Shown here: piece after piece, positions 43,937-51,724 of the stretch
How the letters are laid out: each line of letters begins with the position of its first letter
How positions within the stretch are numbered: the first letter of the stretch is position 1
Virus record (IMG/VR): IMGVR_UViG_3300046808_001241
Coordinates: 124,001-188,000 of that record
Source: a virus
Strand: one strand, 5' to 3'
DNA: 64,000 nucleotides
Program-made: the position numbers and the translations under genes
The notes under the pieces: model-generated
Seen by the model: the letters and a program-made list of their open reading frames with translations, nothing else
Database searches by the model: none
Told to the model about the DNA's origin: nothing

Positions 43937-45586
43937 ATGACTGAAAAATACTATTGGCTTAACAATGACTCGCGAAAATTTCTTGAGCGTGGATATCTTC
44001 TTGAAGAAGAAACTCCGGAACAACGAATTCGAGACATTGCAGAAGCTGCTGAAAAATATCTTGGTATAAAAGGGTTTGCTGATAAATTCGAAGAATACGT
44101 TGCAAAAGGTTTCTACAGCTTAAGCTCGCCTGTATGGTCCAACTTTGGAAGAAAACGTGGTCTTCCTATAAGTTGTTTTGGATCTTACATATCCGATACA
44201 ATGGAATCGATTTTGCATAAAGTTTCAGAAGTAGGTATTATGACAAAACACGGAGGAGGAACTTCTGCATACTTTGGAGCAATTCGAGGAAGAGGAACTA
44301 CAATCTCTTGTGGAGGAGAATCTACAGGATCTGTACATTTTATGGAGCTTTACAACAAGCTAATGAATGTCGTTTCGCAAGGTAATGTTCGTAGAGGCTC
44401 ATTTGCTGCATATCTTCCCATCGATCACAAAGATATTGAAGAGTTTCTTGAGATTCGTTCAGAAGGACATGACATCCAAGAAATGTCGTTTGGTGTATGT
44501 GTTTCTGATCAATGGATGAAAGACATGGTTGATGGAGACAAAGACAAACGCAAGATTTGGTCCAAAGTCATTAAAAAGCGGTTCGAATCTGGTTATCCTT
44601 ATATCTTTTTTTCTGATACAGCCAATAATAACGCTCCACAAGTTTATAAAGACAAAGGACTAAAGATTCACAATTCCAATCTTTGCACGGAGATTTTTTT
44701 ATCCAACTCAGAAGAGGAATCTTTTGTTTGTGATCTATCGTCACTTAATCTCGAAAAGTGGGATGAAATCAAAAATACAGATGCTGTTCAAACATTAGTG
44801 TACTTCCTCGACGCTGTGATGTCAGAGTTTATTGACAAAACAGAAGGCATGCAATTCATGGAAGCTCCAAGAAAGTTTGCGATTAACCAAAGAGCTCTTG
44901 GTGTAGGTGTTCTTGGATGGCATTCGCTGCTCCAAACTAAGATGATTGCTTTTGAGTCATTTGATGCGAAGATACTTAATGTGGATGTTTGGAAGACAAT
45001 ACGGGAACGAGCTGACAAAGCCACAGAAGAACTTGCTGGTCTTTTTGGAGAACCAGAATTGCTTAAGGGCTATGGAAGAAGGAATACAACAACTCTTGCC
45101 ATTGCACCCACAACCAGCTCAGCGTTTATCTTGGGCCAAGTATCCCAGTCAATTGAGCCCTATAATTCAAACTATTATGTTCGCGACTTGGCTAAAGGTA
45201 AGTTTTCATACAAAAATCCATACCTTAAATCACTGCTAAAACAAAAGGACAAAGATAATGATGAAACATGGTCTTCGATTCTTGCTCATGGTGGTTCTGT
45301 TCAGCATCTTGATTTCTTATCAGATAATGAAAAAGACGTATTCAAAACTTTTGGAGAGCTTTCCCAAAAAGAAATCGTCATCCAAGCGGCGCAAAGGCAA
45401 AAATACATTGATCAAGGTCAATCCTTAAACGTAATGATTCCTCATGATGCTAAACCAAAAGACGTTAATGAGCTTTTGATATTTGGTTGGGAACAGGGAA
45501 TCAAGAGTTTCTACTACCAAAAATCTACCTCGCCCTCACAAAAGCTAGCTAGATCGATTCTTACCTGCAAATCTTGTGAAGGGTAA
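43937..45586 (+). CDS. nrdA: Aerobic ribonucleotide reductase large subunit
   Basis: A 549-residue class I R1 catalytic subunit. The N-terminal ATP-cone is absent, so allosteric activity control by dATP at that site is not expected. Key residues are visible: C80 in LPISCFGSY; N248, C250 and E252 in SNLCTEI; C265 in FVCDLSS; radical-transfer Y526-Y527 in SFYYQKS; and the C-terminal redox pair C544/C547 in TCKSCEG. It pairs with NrdB at 40150. It is shorter than cellular NrdA (over 700 residues) but all catalytic positions are present. Its stop overlaps the next ATG as TAATG. Confidence 0.95.
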   Translation: MTEKYYWLNNDSRKFLERGYLLEEETPEQRIRDIAEAAEKYLGIKGFADKFEEYVAKGFYSLSSPVWSNFGRKRGLPISCFGSYISDTMESILHKVSEVGIMTKHGGGTSAYFGAIRGRGTTISCGGESTGSVHFMELYNKLMNVVSQGNVRRGSFAAYLPIDHKDIEEFLEIRSEGHDIQEMSFGVCVSDQWMKDMVDGDKDKRKIWSKVIKKRFESGYPYIFFSDTANNNAPQVYKDKGLKIHNSNLCTEIFLSNSEEESFVCDLSSLNLEKWDEIKNTDAVQTLVYFLDAVMSEFIDKTEGMQFMEAPRKFAINQRALGVGVLGWHSLLQTKMIAFESFDAKILNVDVWKTIRERADKATEELAGLFGEPELLKGYGRRNTTTLAIAPTTSSAFILGQVSQSIEPYNSNYYVRDLAKGKFSYKNPYLKSLLKQKDKDNDETWSSILAHGGSVQHLDFLSDNEKDVFKTFGELSQKEIVIQAAQRQKYIDQGQSLNVMIPHDAKPKDVNELLIFGWEQGIKSFYYQKSTSPSQKLARSILTCKSCEG

Positions 45587-46038
45587 TGCAAGGGATTAGT
45601 CATAGAGTTTTCAATAGCGTTTTAGCAAGCGACTTGTTGATTTTATTTTATAAACAACAGCCCTTGCTGACATCTATTGTTGCTGGAGGCATGATTCTGT
45701 TTAGCAGTTTTCCTGATAAAGTAGAAGAATTTAATCTTAAACACAGAGGCATAAGCCATTCAATAATATTATATCTTTTACTTGGAGTATTATATTATTG
45801 GTTTTCAATTCATCTTCATAACTATTTTGATTGGATTGTGTATATTGGATATGGTTTAGTAGCAGGATCAATAGGACACATCCTTGCAGATATGTTTAGT
45901 AAAAGAGGAGTAAGAATTCTTGGAGCTAAGTTTAATTACGGTCTATATACTACAGGAAAAGTTTCTGAGCAGATCTTTTTATTTGGATTTGCTTTAGTGA
46001 ATTACCTGTTGATATACTGGTTCGTGTTTTGTAAATAG
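45586..46038 (+). CDS. YdjM-like integral membrane hydrolase family protein
   Basis: A 150-residue protein with about four transmembrane helices. HRVFNSVLASDLLI, then FSSFPDKVE, HRGISHSIILY and GSIGHILADMFSKRGVRILG match the YdjM/DUF457 family of membrane-bound, probably metal-dependent hydrolases, with the His and Asp residues that define it (HRG-x-SH and GHILAD). Such genes recur in phages; the substrate is unknown. TAATG overlap with nrdA makes it the next member of the nrd operon. Confidence 0.8.
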   Translation: MQGISHRVFNSVLASDLLILFYKQQPLLTSIVAGGMILFSSFPDKVEEFNLKHRGISHSIILYLLLGVLYYWFSIHLHNYFDWIVYIGYGLVAGSIGHILADMFSKRGVRILGAKFNYGLYTTGKVSEQIFLFGFALVNYLLIYWFVFCK

Positions 46039-46078
46039 TCTTTGGCAACACACTGCTTTAGAAAGGACACATATACAC

Positions 46079-46291
46079 ATGACAAAAAACGCTTACGAAA
46101 TCCGTTTGGATGTTCTTCAAATGGCTCATGCAGATGCTCAAATGCGTTATCTTGAAAAACTTAACACAGTTAGAGATAACACAGGAAAAGTTACTGACGG
46201 AAAACACATTGACGAACTCTTTCCAAAGACCTCAGACATCATTGACAGAGCAGAAGAACTCTATGCTTTTGTTGAAGACAAAGGTCTTTAA
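46079..46291 (+). CDS. Small conserved phage protein
   Basis: A 70-residue, mostly helical protein starting MTKNAYEIRLDVLQMAHADA. Proteins with nearly this N-terminus are frequent in T4-like cyanophages, function unknown. A purine-rich AAAGGA lies about 11 bases before the ATG. A hairpin terminator follows. Confidence 0.75.
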   Translation: MTKNAYEIRLDVLQMAHADAQMRYLEKLNTVRDNTGKVTDGKHIDELFPKTSDIIDRAEELYAFVEDKGL

Positions 46292-46307
46292 TTAGGAGTC
46301 GAACCCA

Positions 46308-46349
46308 AGCCCTTCTGAGCTACCAACTTGGAAGGGCTCTTTTTTTTTG
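46308..46349 (+). terminator. Intrinsic terminator after the nrd operon
   Basis: AGCCCTTC (46308-46315) pairs with GAAGGGCT (46331-46338) and is followed by C and a run of nine T. It would end the transcript of nrdA and following genes before hsp20. The same bases, read on the minus strand, resemble pieces of a tRNA. Confidence 0.75.
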
Positions 46350-46387
46350 TTGAGAAATAATTCTTTTGAAGGATAAATAAATTTGCT

Positions 46388-46404
46388 CAGTGCTCCAAAG
46401 GGCT
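46388..46404. repeat. Left inverted repeat flanking hsp20
   Basis: CAGTGCTCCAAAGGGCT is the reverse complement of 46951-46968 except for one extra T in the latter. The pair brackets the hsp20 gene. Confidence 0.6.
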
Positions 46405-46445
46405 GAACAACAAACATAACTCGCTTAATAAAGGAGATATTAAAA

Positions 46446-46940
46446 ATGACAAATAAACTAACTACATACGTACCTGGACACTATGCGTCCACAGAGCGTC
46501 ACTTCAGCCAGCTGCCCGCTCTGTTTTCATCCCGCTGGTTCAACTCAATCTTTGACGATACTTTCCCAGAGAAAGTTCTTGAAGATCAAAATGCCTTCTA
46601 CCCTTATAACATTTCCGTTGTAAAAGAAGGAGAAGATACCCAAAAATACATCCTCGAAGTAGCTCTTGCTGGTGTTGGTAAAAACAACATCTCGATTGAC
46701 GTCAAAGATGATGTGTTGACAATTGGAGTATTGAAAGAAGATAAGGAACCCGAACAAGGTCAATCTTATCTGAAGCGTGGAATTAGTCGTCGAAAGTCGA
46801 CTTTTTCATACAAGCTTGATACAAACCAAGTAGATGTGAAGAAAATTCAATCTGCTTACATCGATGGTCTTCTAACAGTAACAATTCCTGTTAAGAAGAA
46901 AGAAACCCATAAAGTTGATATTAAGGTTAATATTGACTAA
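46446..46940 (+). CDS. hsp20: Small heat-shock protein (Hsp20 family)
   Basis: A 164-residue protein with an alpha-crystallin domain at about 55-155: YPYNISVVKEG, KYILEVALAGVGKNNISIDV, LTIGVLKED, then YLKRGISRRKSTFSYKL and the closing IDGLLTVTIPVKKKE with the I-x-I/V-like C-terminal anchor. Similar sHSPs are a hallmark of T4-like cyanophages, where they are thought to protect proteins or aid virion assembly. A strong ribosome site (AAGGAG, ten bases before the ATG) is present, in contrast to most genes in the window. It has its own terminator. Confidence 0.95.
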   Translation: MTNKLTTYVPGHYASTERHFSQLPALFSSRWFNSIFDDTFPEKVLEDQNAFYPYNISVVKEGEDTQKYILEVALAGVGKNNISIDVKDDVLTIGVLKEDKEPEQGQSYLKRGISRRKSTFSYKLDTNQVDVKKIQSAYIDGLLTVTIPVKKKETHKVDIKVNID

Positions 46941-46943
46941 TAA

Positions 46944-46979
46944 CTAAAAAAGCCCTTTTGGAGCACTGGAGCTTTTTTT
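46944..46979 (+). terminator. Intrinsic terminator after hsp20
   Basis: AAAAAAGCCC can pair, with one bulge, with GGAGCTTTTTT across a short loop, ending in a T run. The left arm is also half of the inverted repeat flanking the gene, so two alternative foldings are possible. Confidence 0.55.
46951..46968. repeat. Right inverted repeat flanking hsp20
   Basis: AGCCCTTTTGGAGCACTG, inverted relative to 46388-46404. Confidence 0.6.
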
Positions 46980-46986
46980 AAAAAAC

Positions 46987-47340
46987 CTATTTAGGCTTAG
47001 TTGGCCAGACTACTTCTTCAGGGGTTTTAAATGTAGTTGGAACGTCTCTTAGAGTCTGACGATAAGCTAGCCATGCTTCTTTGGAAGGCTTTGGATTAGC
47101 ATCTGGAAAGACAGACCAATCAGAGTCTTTTAAAAGAGCATCGCGTTGGGATCTAATTTGTTCCCAAGTAAGAGGATCAACAGGTTCTGGTGTGTTACCT
47201 TTTTCGAGCCAAGCAAGATATGCTTGGTAATCGCTATTAGTAGGATCAAATGCGAAACTAACTTGCGGTGTCACCCCAACGCTCATAGCGTGATTTGGAA
47301 CAATTTGACTTGGTGAGGTTTTATAAAGTTTGTACATCAT
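46987..47340 (-). CDS. Tail-fibre assembly-like protein, second copy
   Basis: A 117-residue protein when started at ATG 47340; the longer frame would overlap the upstream adhesin. The C-terminal half (LTWEQIRSQRDALLKDSDW, then PSKEAWLAYRQTLRDVP and EVVWPTKPK) is a near copy of that at 18752-19138, while the N-terminal half differs, including YQAYLAWLEKG. As at the other locus it follows a CIGDSL-type adhesin, so it probably assists that fibre. Confidence 0.75.
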   Translation of the reverse strand: MMYKLYKTSPSQIVPNHAMSVGVTPQVSFAFDPTNSDYQAYLAWLEKGNTPEPVDPLTWEQIRSQRDALLKDSDWSVFPDANPKPSKEAWLAYRQTLRDVPTTFKTPEEVVWPTKPK

Positions 47341-47351
47341 AAGGTTTAATA

Positions 47352-48254
47352 TTATAATTCGCATCCAGTCCACAAGATTCTACTGCCAGCAGTTTGACAT
47401 TGCAAATCATATACAGCAGAACTTATAACTCCGCTTCCGCCACCAAGTTGTGCATGGCCAACAGTTAGACTAGCCCATAAAAATTGAAATGTTGCTGTCG
47501 AAAATGGTACCCCGCTAACAAGAAAAGTGCCTGACACACTTACTCCTGTTGGAGGAATTCGTGGAGTGGTGATAAATTGAAACAAAACACTTACATAGCT
47601 GGGTGTAGAGTGTCCACGACCCAAACAAATTGTTTCATACCCTGATGTGTAATTATATGCTGGTAAATACCTCTGACACAAAGCGAGTTCAGTTCCAATA
47701 GGTCTGTGCTCAAAAACAGTAGGAACGTTTCCTTTTTCAAGCTGAGGTAATGAAAAAGTTCCTCCAACGAAACTTACTGTAACATTTGATCCTCCTGTTA
47801 AAGTAAACGTTTCGCCTTTTGTTCTTGCTGTTCCATTTACTGTAGCAGTGGCTGTTCCGGTCCAATTTAAAACATAAGTTCCAGATTCAACGTTCAGTCC
47901 TTCTACTACCTGCTCTACTCCTCCTGCAGGAGCCGTAAAAGTAGCTATGTTCTGGGATGTCAAAAAGGATAAATTCTGACCAGAAGTAACAACTCTCCAT
48001 CTATCTACCGTGTATTGATTTGCTTGAGTCGTTGTTGCTCCAGAGATGTAGCCTCTTTGATTAATAAGACCTTGAGCGTTGATGAGTTTGTTTCTAAAGC
48101 AAAAGTTCAAGCTTGGGATTGAGCTTCTATTTTCAAGCTCACAAACAGCAACATCCAAATTCTTAAAATTATTATTAATTTTTACGAGAGAATTGCCAAT
48201 ACATTCTGTTCTTTCAATGTTTTGAACATATTGATCACCAGTGCAAGTAGCCAT
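47352..48254 (-). CDS. CIGDSL-type adhesin with beta-rich receptor domain
   Basis: A 300-residue protein. Residues 1-40 (YVQNIERTECIGNSLVKINN) are the docking module. Residues about 55-300 include FRNKLINAQGLINQRGYISG, VDRWRVVTSGQNLSF, GTYVLNWTGTATATVNG and FEHRPIGTELALCQRYLP. The combination is common in phage tail proteins of unknown receptor specificity, and the RPIGTELALCQRY segment is seen in many of them. It is likely a fibre-tip adhesin cooperating with the chaperone-like gene downstream. Confidence 0.75.
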   Translation of the reverse strand: MATCTGDQYVQNIERTECIGNSLVKINNNFKNLDVAVCELENRSSIPSLNFCFRNKLINAQGLINQRGYISGATTTQANQYTVDRWRVVTSGQNLSFLTSQNIATFTAPAGGVEQVVEGLNVESGTYVLNWTGTATATVNGTARTKGETFTLTGGSNVTVSFVGGTFSLPQLEKGNVPTVFEHRPIGTELALCQRYLPAYNYTSGYETICLGRGHSTPSYVSVLFQFITTPRIPPTGVSVSGTFLVSGVPFSTATFQFLWASLTVGHAQLGGGSGVISSAVYDLQCQTAGSRILWTGCEL

Positions 48255-48280
48255 ATCTTTAATTATTCAAAAGAACTCAA

Positions 48281-50095
48281 TTAACGACTAACTTCTTCCC
48301 AATCCATAGAAGCAAGCATTCCCGAACCATTAACAGTATCCGTAGAAGCAACTAAAGTAATTTCATATGGAGTCTTTGTTAAATTGTTTCGTTCTAATTG
48401 GAATTTGAATAAAGCCTCTTTAAGAATATCTAAGTTTGGAGAGCCTTGGTTAGAAGCATTCAAGAAGCCACTTGCAAGGATTCTTCCTCCTGCATAGCTT
48501 GTTCCGGTTATATTATACTCAACAGCGCTGTCATCCCCAGCATCAACCCAACTTCCTCCGCTTGTAGCACCGCTAGCTTTTATTTGCCAATTATAGTTAA
48601 TGCCATTTCCTGTTCCAAGAATTGACAGAGCGGTAAGAATAACAATGGCATCTAACCTATCAGGAGTTGTTTTTAACTTAATTGAAATAATTGGATAATA
48701 CGTATTTGTTGCTGCAAATGTTCTTGGTGTAGTAATTGGAATGCTGACTGCTTGTTGCAGACCTCTTAGTTCGTAACCGCCTTCAGAAATTACTGTGGAG
48801 CAGACTTGTTTTAGAGTGCGAGAACCAGACGTTGCACCTTTATTAGTAATTTCATATCTTAAAGGTAAGGAAGCAGTTGTAATGTATGTAGAAGCAATTA
48901 AATTTGCGTGATGGAATGAATGACAGACAACGAATTGACCATTAATAACAAGGCCACATCTTACCGTTCCGACCCCAAGCCATTCAATATCCATCCAAAA
49001 GATTTGAGCTTTTGTAATGTCAAGCGTGAGACCAGAAGGGCCGTTTCCGTCAAGTTTGTCCCCATTCCATGCAGAAAGAGGAACAATTGTTTCAGAGGAA
49101 GGAGAGCCATTAACAAGACTTCTTTCAACAAAGCTAATTGTTCCATCATCCAGCTGAATATAAATTCCATTATCTTGGCCAAAGTAACCAACTCTTTGTC
49201 GAAGATTGGTTGCAGAAGGAGCCATGATAAACGTGTTCATGACTTGTAAAGATTTCCCAGCTTGATAGCTAAAGACTTTTGTTGTTTCCCGGATGACAGA
49301 AGAACCAGACAAGTTACTGACTGTCATGTCAATCAATCCTTGATTTTGGTTGAATGAGGTAGAACCCCCGACTGCAGTTAAAGAAGACCAAAGATTGTTG
49401 TCTCGATACCTGTGAGAAGAATCAAACAAGGTTAGAGGACTGGATGTTCTTAGACGACCAAATGCATCAAAGGTTGGAGAGTGCGCAAAAGTAACAGGAA
49501 ACCCAACAGAAGGATCAACGGTTGCAGTAATTGGATTTGTTACATTAACATTTAAAGATGACGTTGCAGAAACAACAGTTACATTATTATTGTTGAGATC
49601 TTTTAAAGCAATTGAGTTAAGAACATTAACTCCAGTCGTTGGATTAGTAACGGTAATAGAACCAGAGACTCCAACAGTATTAGAAATATTAACAGCAGTT
49701 ACTGGAGCAACTTCAAAGACTCTTAGAGCACTCAGAGTTTTATTGACTGCTGCAAAGTTCCCAGCTTTGTCCCCAATTGTTATGTCATCAACAGAAGATT
49801 CTAAGTCCTGAGTAAGAACCTTGAGAGCATTTCCTTCTGAACCTCCTAATTGAACGATGGTAGCTCGAATTGTATGATTGACTCCATCTGTTAGTTCTAC
49901 TGCTCCAATGTTAATATCCGAAGCACTTAAAGAGATTGAAAGATCGCTTAAGTTTGTAATATAACCAGCACGAGCAAATAAAGGTCTATTGGCATCGTTT
50001 TCAACAGGAACCCAAGAAAATGTTTCGGCCATTCCAACATTATATGAAGGAGGTTGACCAGGAGTGCCAGTAAGTTTTGGAGTAAGAGTAGCCAT
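48281..50095 (-). CDS. Large adhesin with shared GMAETFSWVPVE module
   Basis: A 604-residue protein. Residues 1-60 (YNVGMAETFSWVPVE, then RPLFARAGYITN) match the start of the 205-residue gene at 2826-3443. Residues 60-220 are repetitive beta-rich strands. The remaining 380 residues form a strand-rich domain, including FDAFGRLRTSSPLTLFDSSHR and WMDIEWLGVGTVRCGLVING. These are often found in phage tail or head fibre proteins. Receptor binding is inferred; no enzyme motif is visible. Confidence 0.7.
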   Translation of the reverse strand: MATLTPKLTGTPGQPPSYNVGMAETFSWVPVENDANRPLFARAGYITNLSDLSISLSASDINIGAVELTDGVNHTIRATIVQLGGSEGNALKVLTQDLESSVDDITIGDKAGNFAAVNKTLSALRVFEVAPVTAVNISNTVGVSGSITVTNPTTGVNVLNSIALKDLNNNNVTVVSATSSLNVNVTNPITATVDPSVGFPVTFAHSPTFDAFGRLRTSSPLTLFDSSHRYRDNNLWSSLTAVGGSTSFNQNQGLIDMTVSNLSGSSVIRETTKVFSYQAGKSLQVMNTFIMAPSATNLRQRVGYFGQDNGIYIQLDDGTISFVERSLVNGSPSSETIVPLSAWNGDKLDGNGPSGLTLDITKAQIFWMDIEWLGVGTVRCGLVINGQFVVCHSFHHANLIASTYITTASLPLRYEITNKGATSGSRTLKQVCSTVISEGGYELRGLQQAVSIPITTPRTFAATNTYYPIISIKLKTTPDRLDAIVILTALSILGTGNGINYNWQIKASGATSGGSWVDAGDDSAVEYNITGTSYAGGRILASGFLNASNQGSPNLDILKEALFKFQLERNNLTKTPYEITLVASTDTVNGSGMLASMDWEEVSR

Positions 50096-50112
50096 TTAGG
50101 CTTACTTATCGC

Positions 50113-50319
50113 TTAAACTTCTTTTGCCCAACTGCGCGGAGTCATTTCAAATCCAAGATCTTTAATGGTTTTGTTGGTATTTCCGCTCAATTCAATTTGA
50201 TATGTTTCAACTGGAGCTTGGCAAGTGTTTGCAGCAGTTTCGTCAGTATAGACATTGCAAATAGCAAAGTCAAAACCTTTTTCAGGATCAATATTAATTA
50301 TGTCGATTCGATGTAGCAT
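50113..50319 (-). CDS. Small hypothetical protein in the adhesin array
   Basis: A 68-residue protein (start MLHRIDIINIDPEKGFDFAI) lying 17 bases upstream of the 604-residue adhesin. Its late-type octamer is only five bases before the ATG. The product is probably a small beta-rich virion component. I do not recognise a family. Confidence 0.6.
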   Translation of the reverse strand: MLHRIDIINIDPEKGFDFAICNVYTDETAANTCQAPVETYQIELSGNTNKTIKDLGFEMTPRSWAKEV

Positions 50320-50324
50320 AATGT

Positions 50325-50332
50325 TATTTAGT
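50325..50332 (-). promoter_or_regulatory. Late-type octamer for 50113-50319
   Basis: ACTAAATA on the minus strand, spacer ACATT, five bases before the ATG. Six of eight positions match TATAAATA. Confidence 0.4.
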
Positions 50333-50334
50333 AT

Positions 50335-51711
50335 TTAAAATTTATTATTAAACGGAGAAGTAACAAAATTCATATCAAGAGAAACCGTGTCATATGTATT
50401 TGTTGGATCGTAGATGCGGGCGGTTGTGCTGTCATGTGGAACGCAAAATACTTTTCCGTTTTGCATGAGTACTGCACCAAATCCTGACCCTCCTCCAGTA
50501 AAAACTGCACTTGAAGTGATTAAAGTATCCGATACAGGATCGTATATCTTGGCATTTGTTGTAGATGCGTAGGATAAAGGTGGAATGAACACTTTTCCAT
50601 TAGGAAGAATAACTCCACCAGCAGCAAACAAACCTCCTGGATATGTTCCGCTTGGTACAGTAGTTGTATCCGTTATAGGATCATAAATCCTAGCAGTAGT
50701 GTTAGAAGCAGGAACGCAAAAAACTTTTCCGTTAGGTAATAGAACTGCTCCTAGAGAAGAACTGCTTGATGCAAATGTTCCGCTTGGAGTAGTTAAGGTG
50801 TCTGTAACAGGATCATAAATTCTTGCAGTAGGACCATCTTCAGGATTGCAAAATACTCTACCGTCTGAAAGAAGTACTGCTCCCGAAAAAGAATATGCTG
50901 GAAACGTTCCACCCGCAATAGTTGATGAATTTGTTGACGGATTATAAATTACAGATGGTCCAGAAGTACCCATGTGTCTTAGACAATAAACTCTACCGTC
51001 TGGAAGTAATACTCCTCCATAATAATTATCAGGAAAACTTCCACCAGCAATACTTACGGTATCTGTAGTGGGATTGTATATTCTAGGACTATTACCTTGA
51101 TTTGGGATACAAAATACTCTTCCATCTGGAAGCAAAACTCCCCCATTCGAAAAATAACCTCCTGGATACGTTCCGTTCGGAACGGTTGTAGTATTGGTTA
51201 TTGGATCATATATTCTAGCTGTAGTGCTAAAGCAAGGAACACAAAACACTCTTCCGTCTCGCATTAGAACTCCTCCAATAAAAGCGGACCCACCCGGAAA
51301 GGTCCCATTTGGAGTAGTCAATCGATCCCCAACAATCACATCGTTATTCCTAATAGTATCTAACAAGGCAGCTCTATAATTGACCCATCCAGACCCAATT
51401 TGATTATTTGTAGCGCTTGTTTGAGGAGTTGAGTTCCAAGTTGGAAATGGTCTTGCTCCTCCCCATTGCGTCCCATTGAATGTCATCATCTGACCAGAAG
51501 AAGCTCCAGAAACGCTAACAACTGCTGATAAGACTTTTGAAGTGCTTTGATAAGTCAAATCAATATTAGCAGAATCAACAATATTTAAACTTCCTCCAGT
51601 AGCAGATAAGCTTAAAAGGTTTGCAGAAAGTGTTTGGAAAGCTCCATTGAGATATTCAAGAGAGTCCCCAATACATTGATCTTCAGAAATTGGAATGCCA
51701 GCGAGTGTCAT
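50335..51711 (-). CDS. Seven-repeat Kelch-like propeller adhesin, copy 1
   Basis: A 458-residue protein. N-terminal docking module: CIGDSLEYLNGAFQTL and DSANIDLTYQSTSKVLSA. From about residue 165 there are seven repeats of roughly 43 residues, each containing GGVLLPDGRVFCIP-like strand, then TTARIYDPITNTTTVP. Seven such units fit a seven-bladed beta-propeller. Function is likely glycan or protein binding at the host surface. It is one of three tandem paralogues, and its late-type octamer sits five bases upstream of the ATG. Confidence 0.8.
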   Translation of the reverse strand: MTLAGIPISEDQCIGDSLEYLNGAFQTLSANLLSLSATGGSLNIVDSANIDLTYQSTSKVLSAVVSVSGASSGQMMTFNGTQWGGARPFPTWNSTPQTSATNNQIGSGWVNYRAALLDTIRNNDVIVGDRLTTPNGTFPGGSAFIGGVLMRDGRVFCVPCFSTTARIYDPITNTTTVPNGTYPGGYFSNGGVLLPDGRVFCIPNQGNSPRIYNPTTDTVSIAGGSFPDNYYGGVLLPDGRVYCLRHMGTSGPSVIYNPSTNSSTIAGGTFPAYSFSGAVLLSDGRVFCNPEDGPTARIYDPVTDTLTTPSGTFASSSSSLGAVLLPNGKVFCVPASNTTARIYDPITDTTTVPSGTYPGGLFAAGGVILPNGKVFIPPLSYASTTNAKIYDPVSDTLITSSAVFTGGGSGFGAVLMQNGKVFCVPHDSTTARIYDPTNTYDTVSLDMNFVTSPFNNKF

Positions 51712-51716
51712 GTTAG

Positions 51717-51724
51717 TATTTATG
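51717..51724 (-). promoter_or_regulatory. Late-type octamer for 50335-51711
   Basis: CATAAATA on the minus strand with spacer CTAAC, five bases before the ATG. Seven of eight positions match TATAAATA. Confidence 0.55.

Noticed and set aside
43937-45586. NrdA as truncated or split gene because it is short
   Set aside because: All catalytic cysteines, the radical-transfer tyrosines and the C-terminal pair are present, so it is a compact but complete R1 lacking the ATP-cone.
46294-46349. Intact tRNA gene
   Set aside because: D-arm-like and T-arm-like letters are adjacent with no anticodon arm, so only a remnant is possible.
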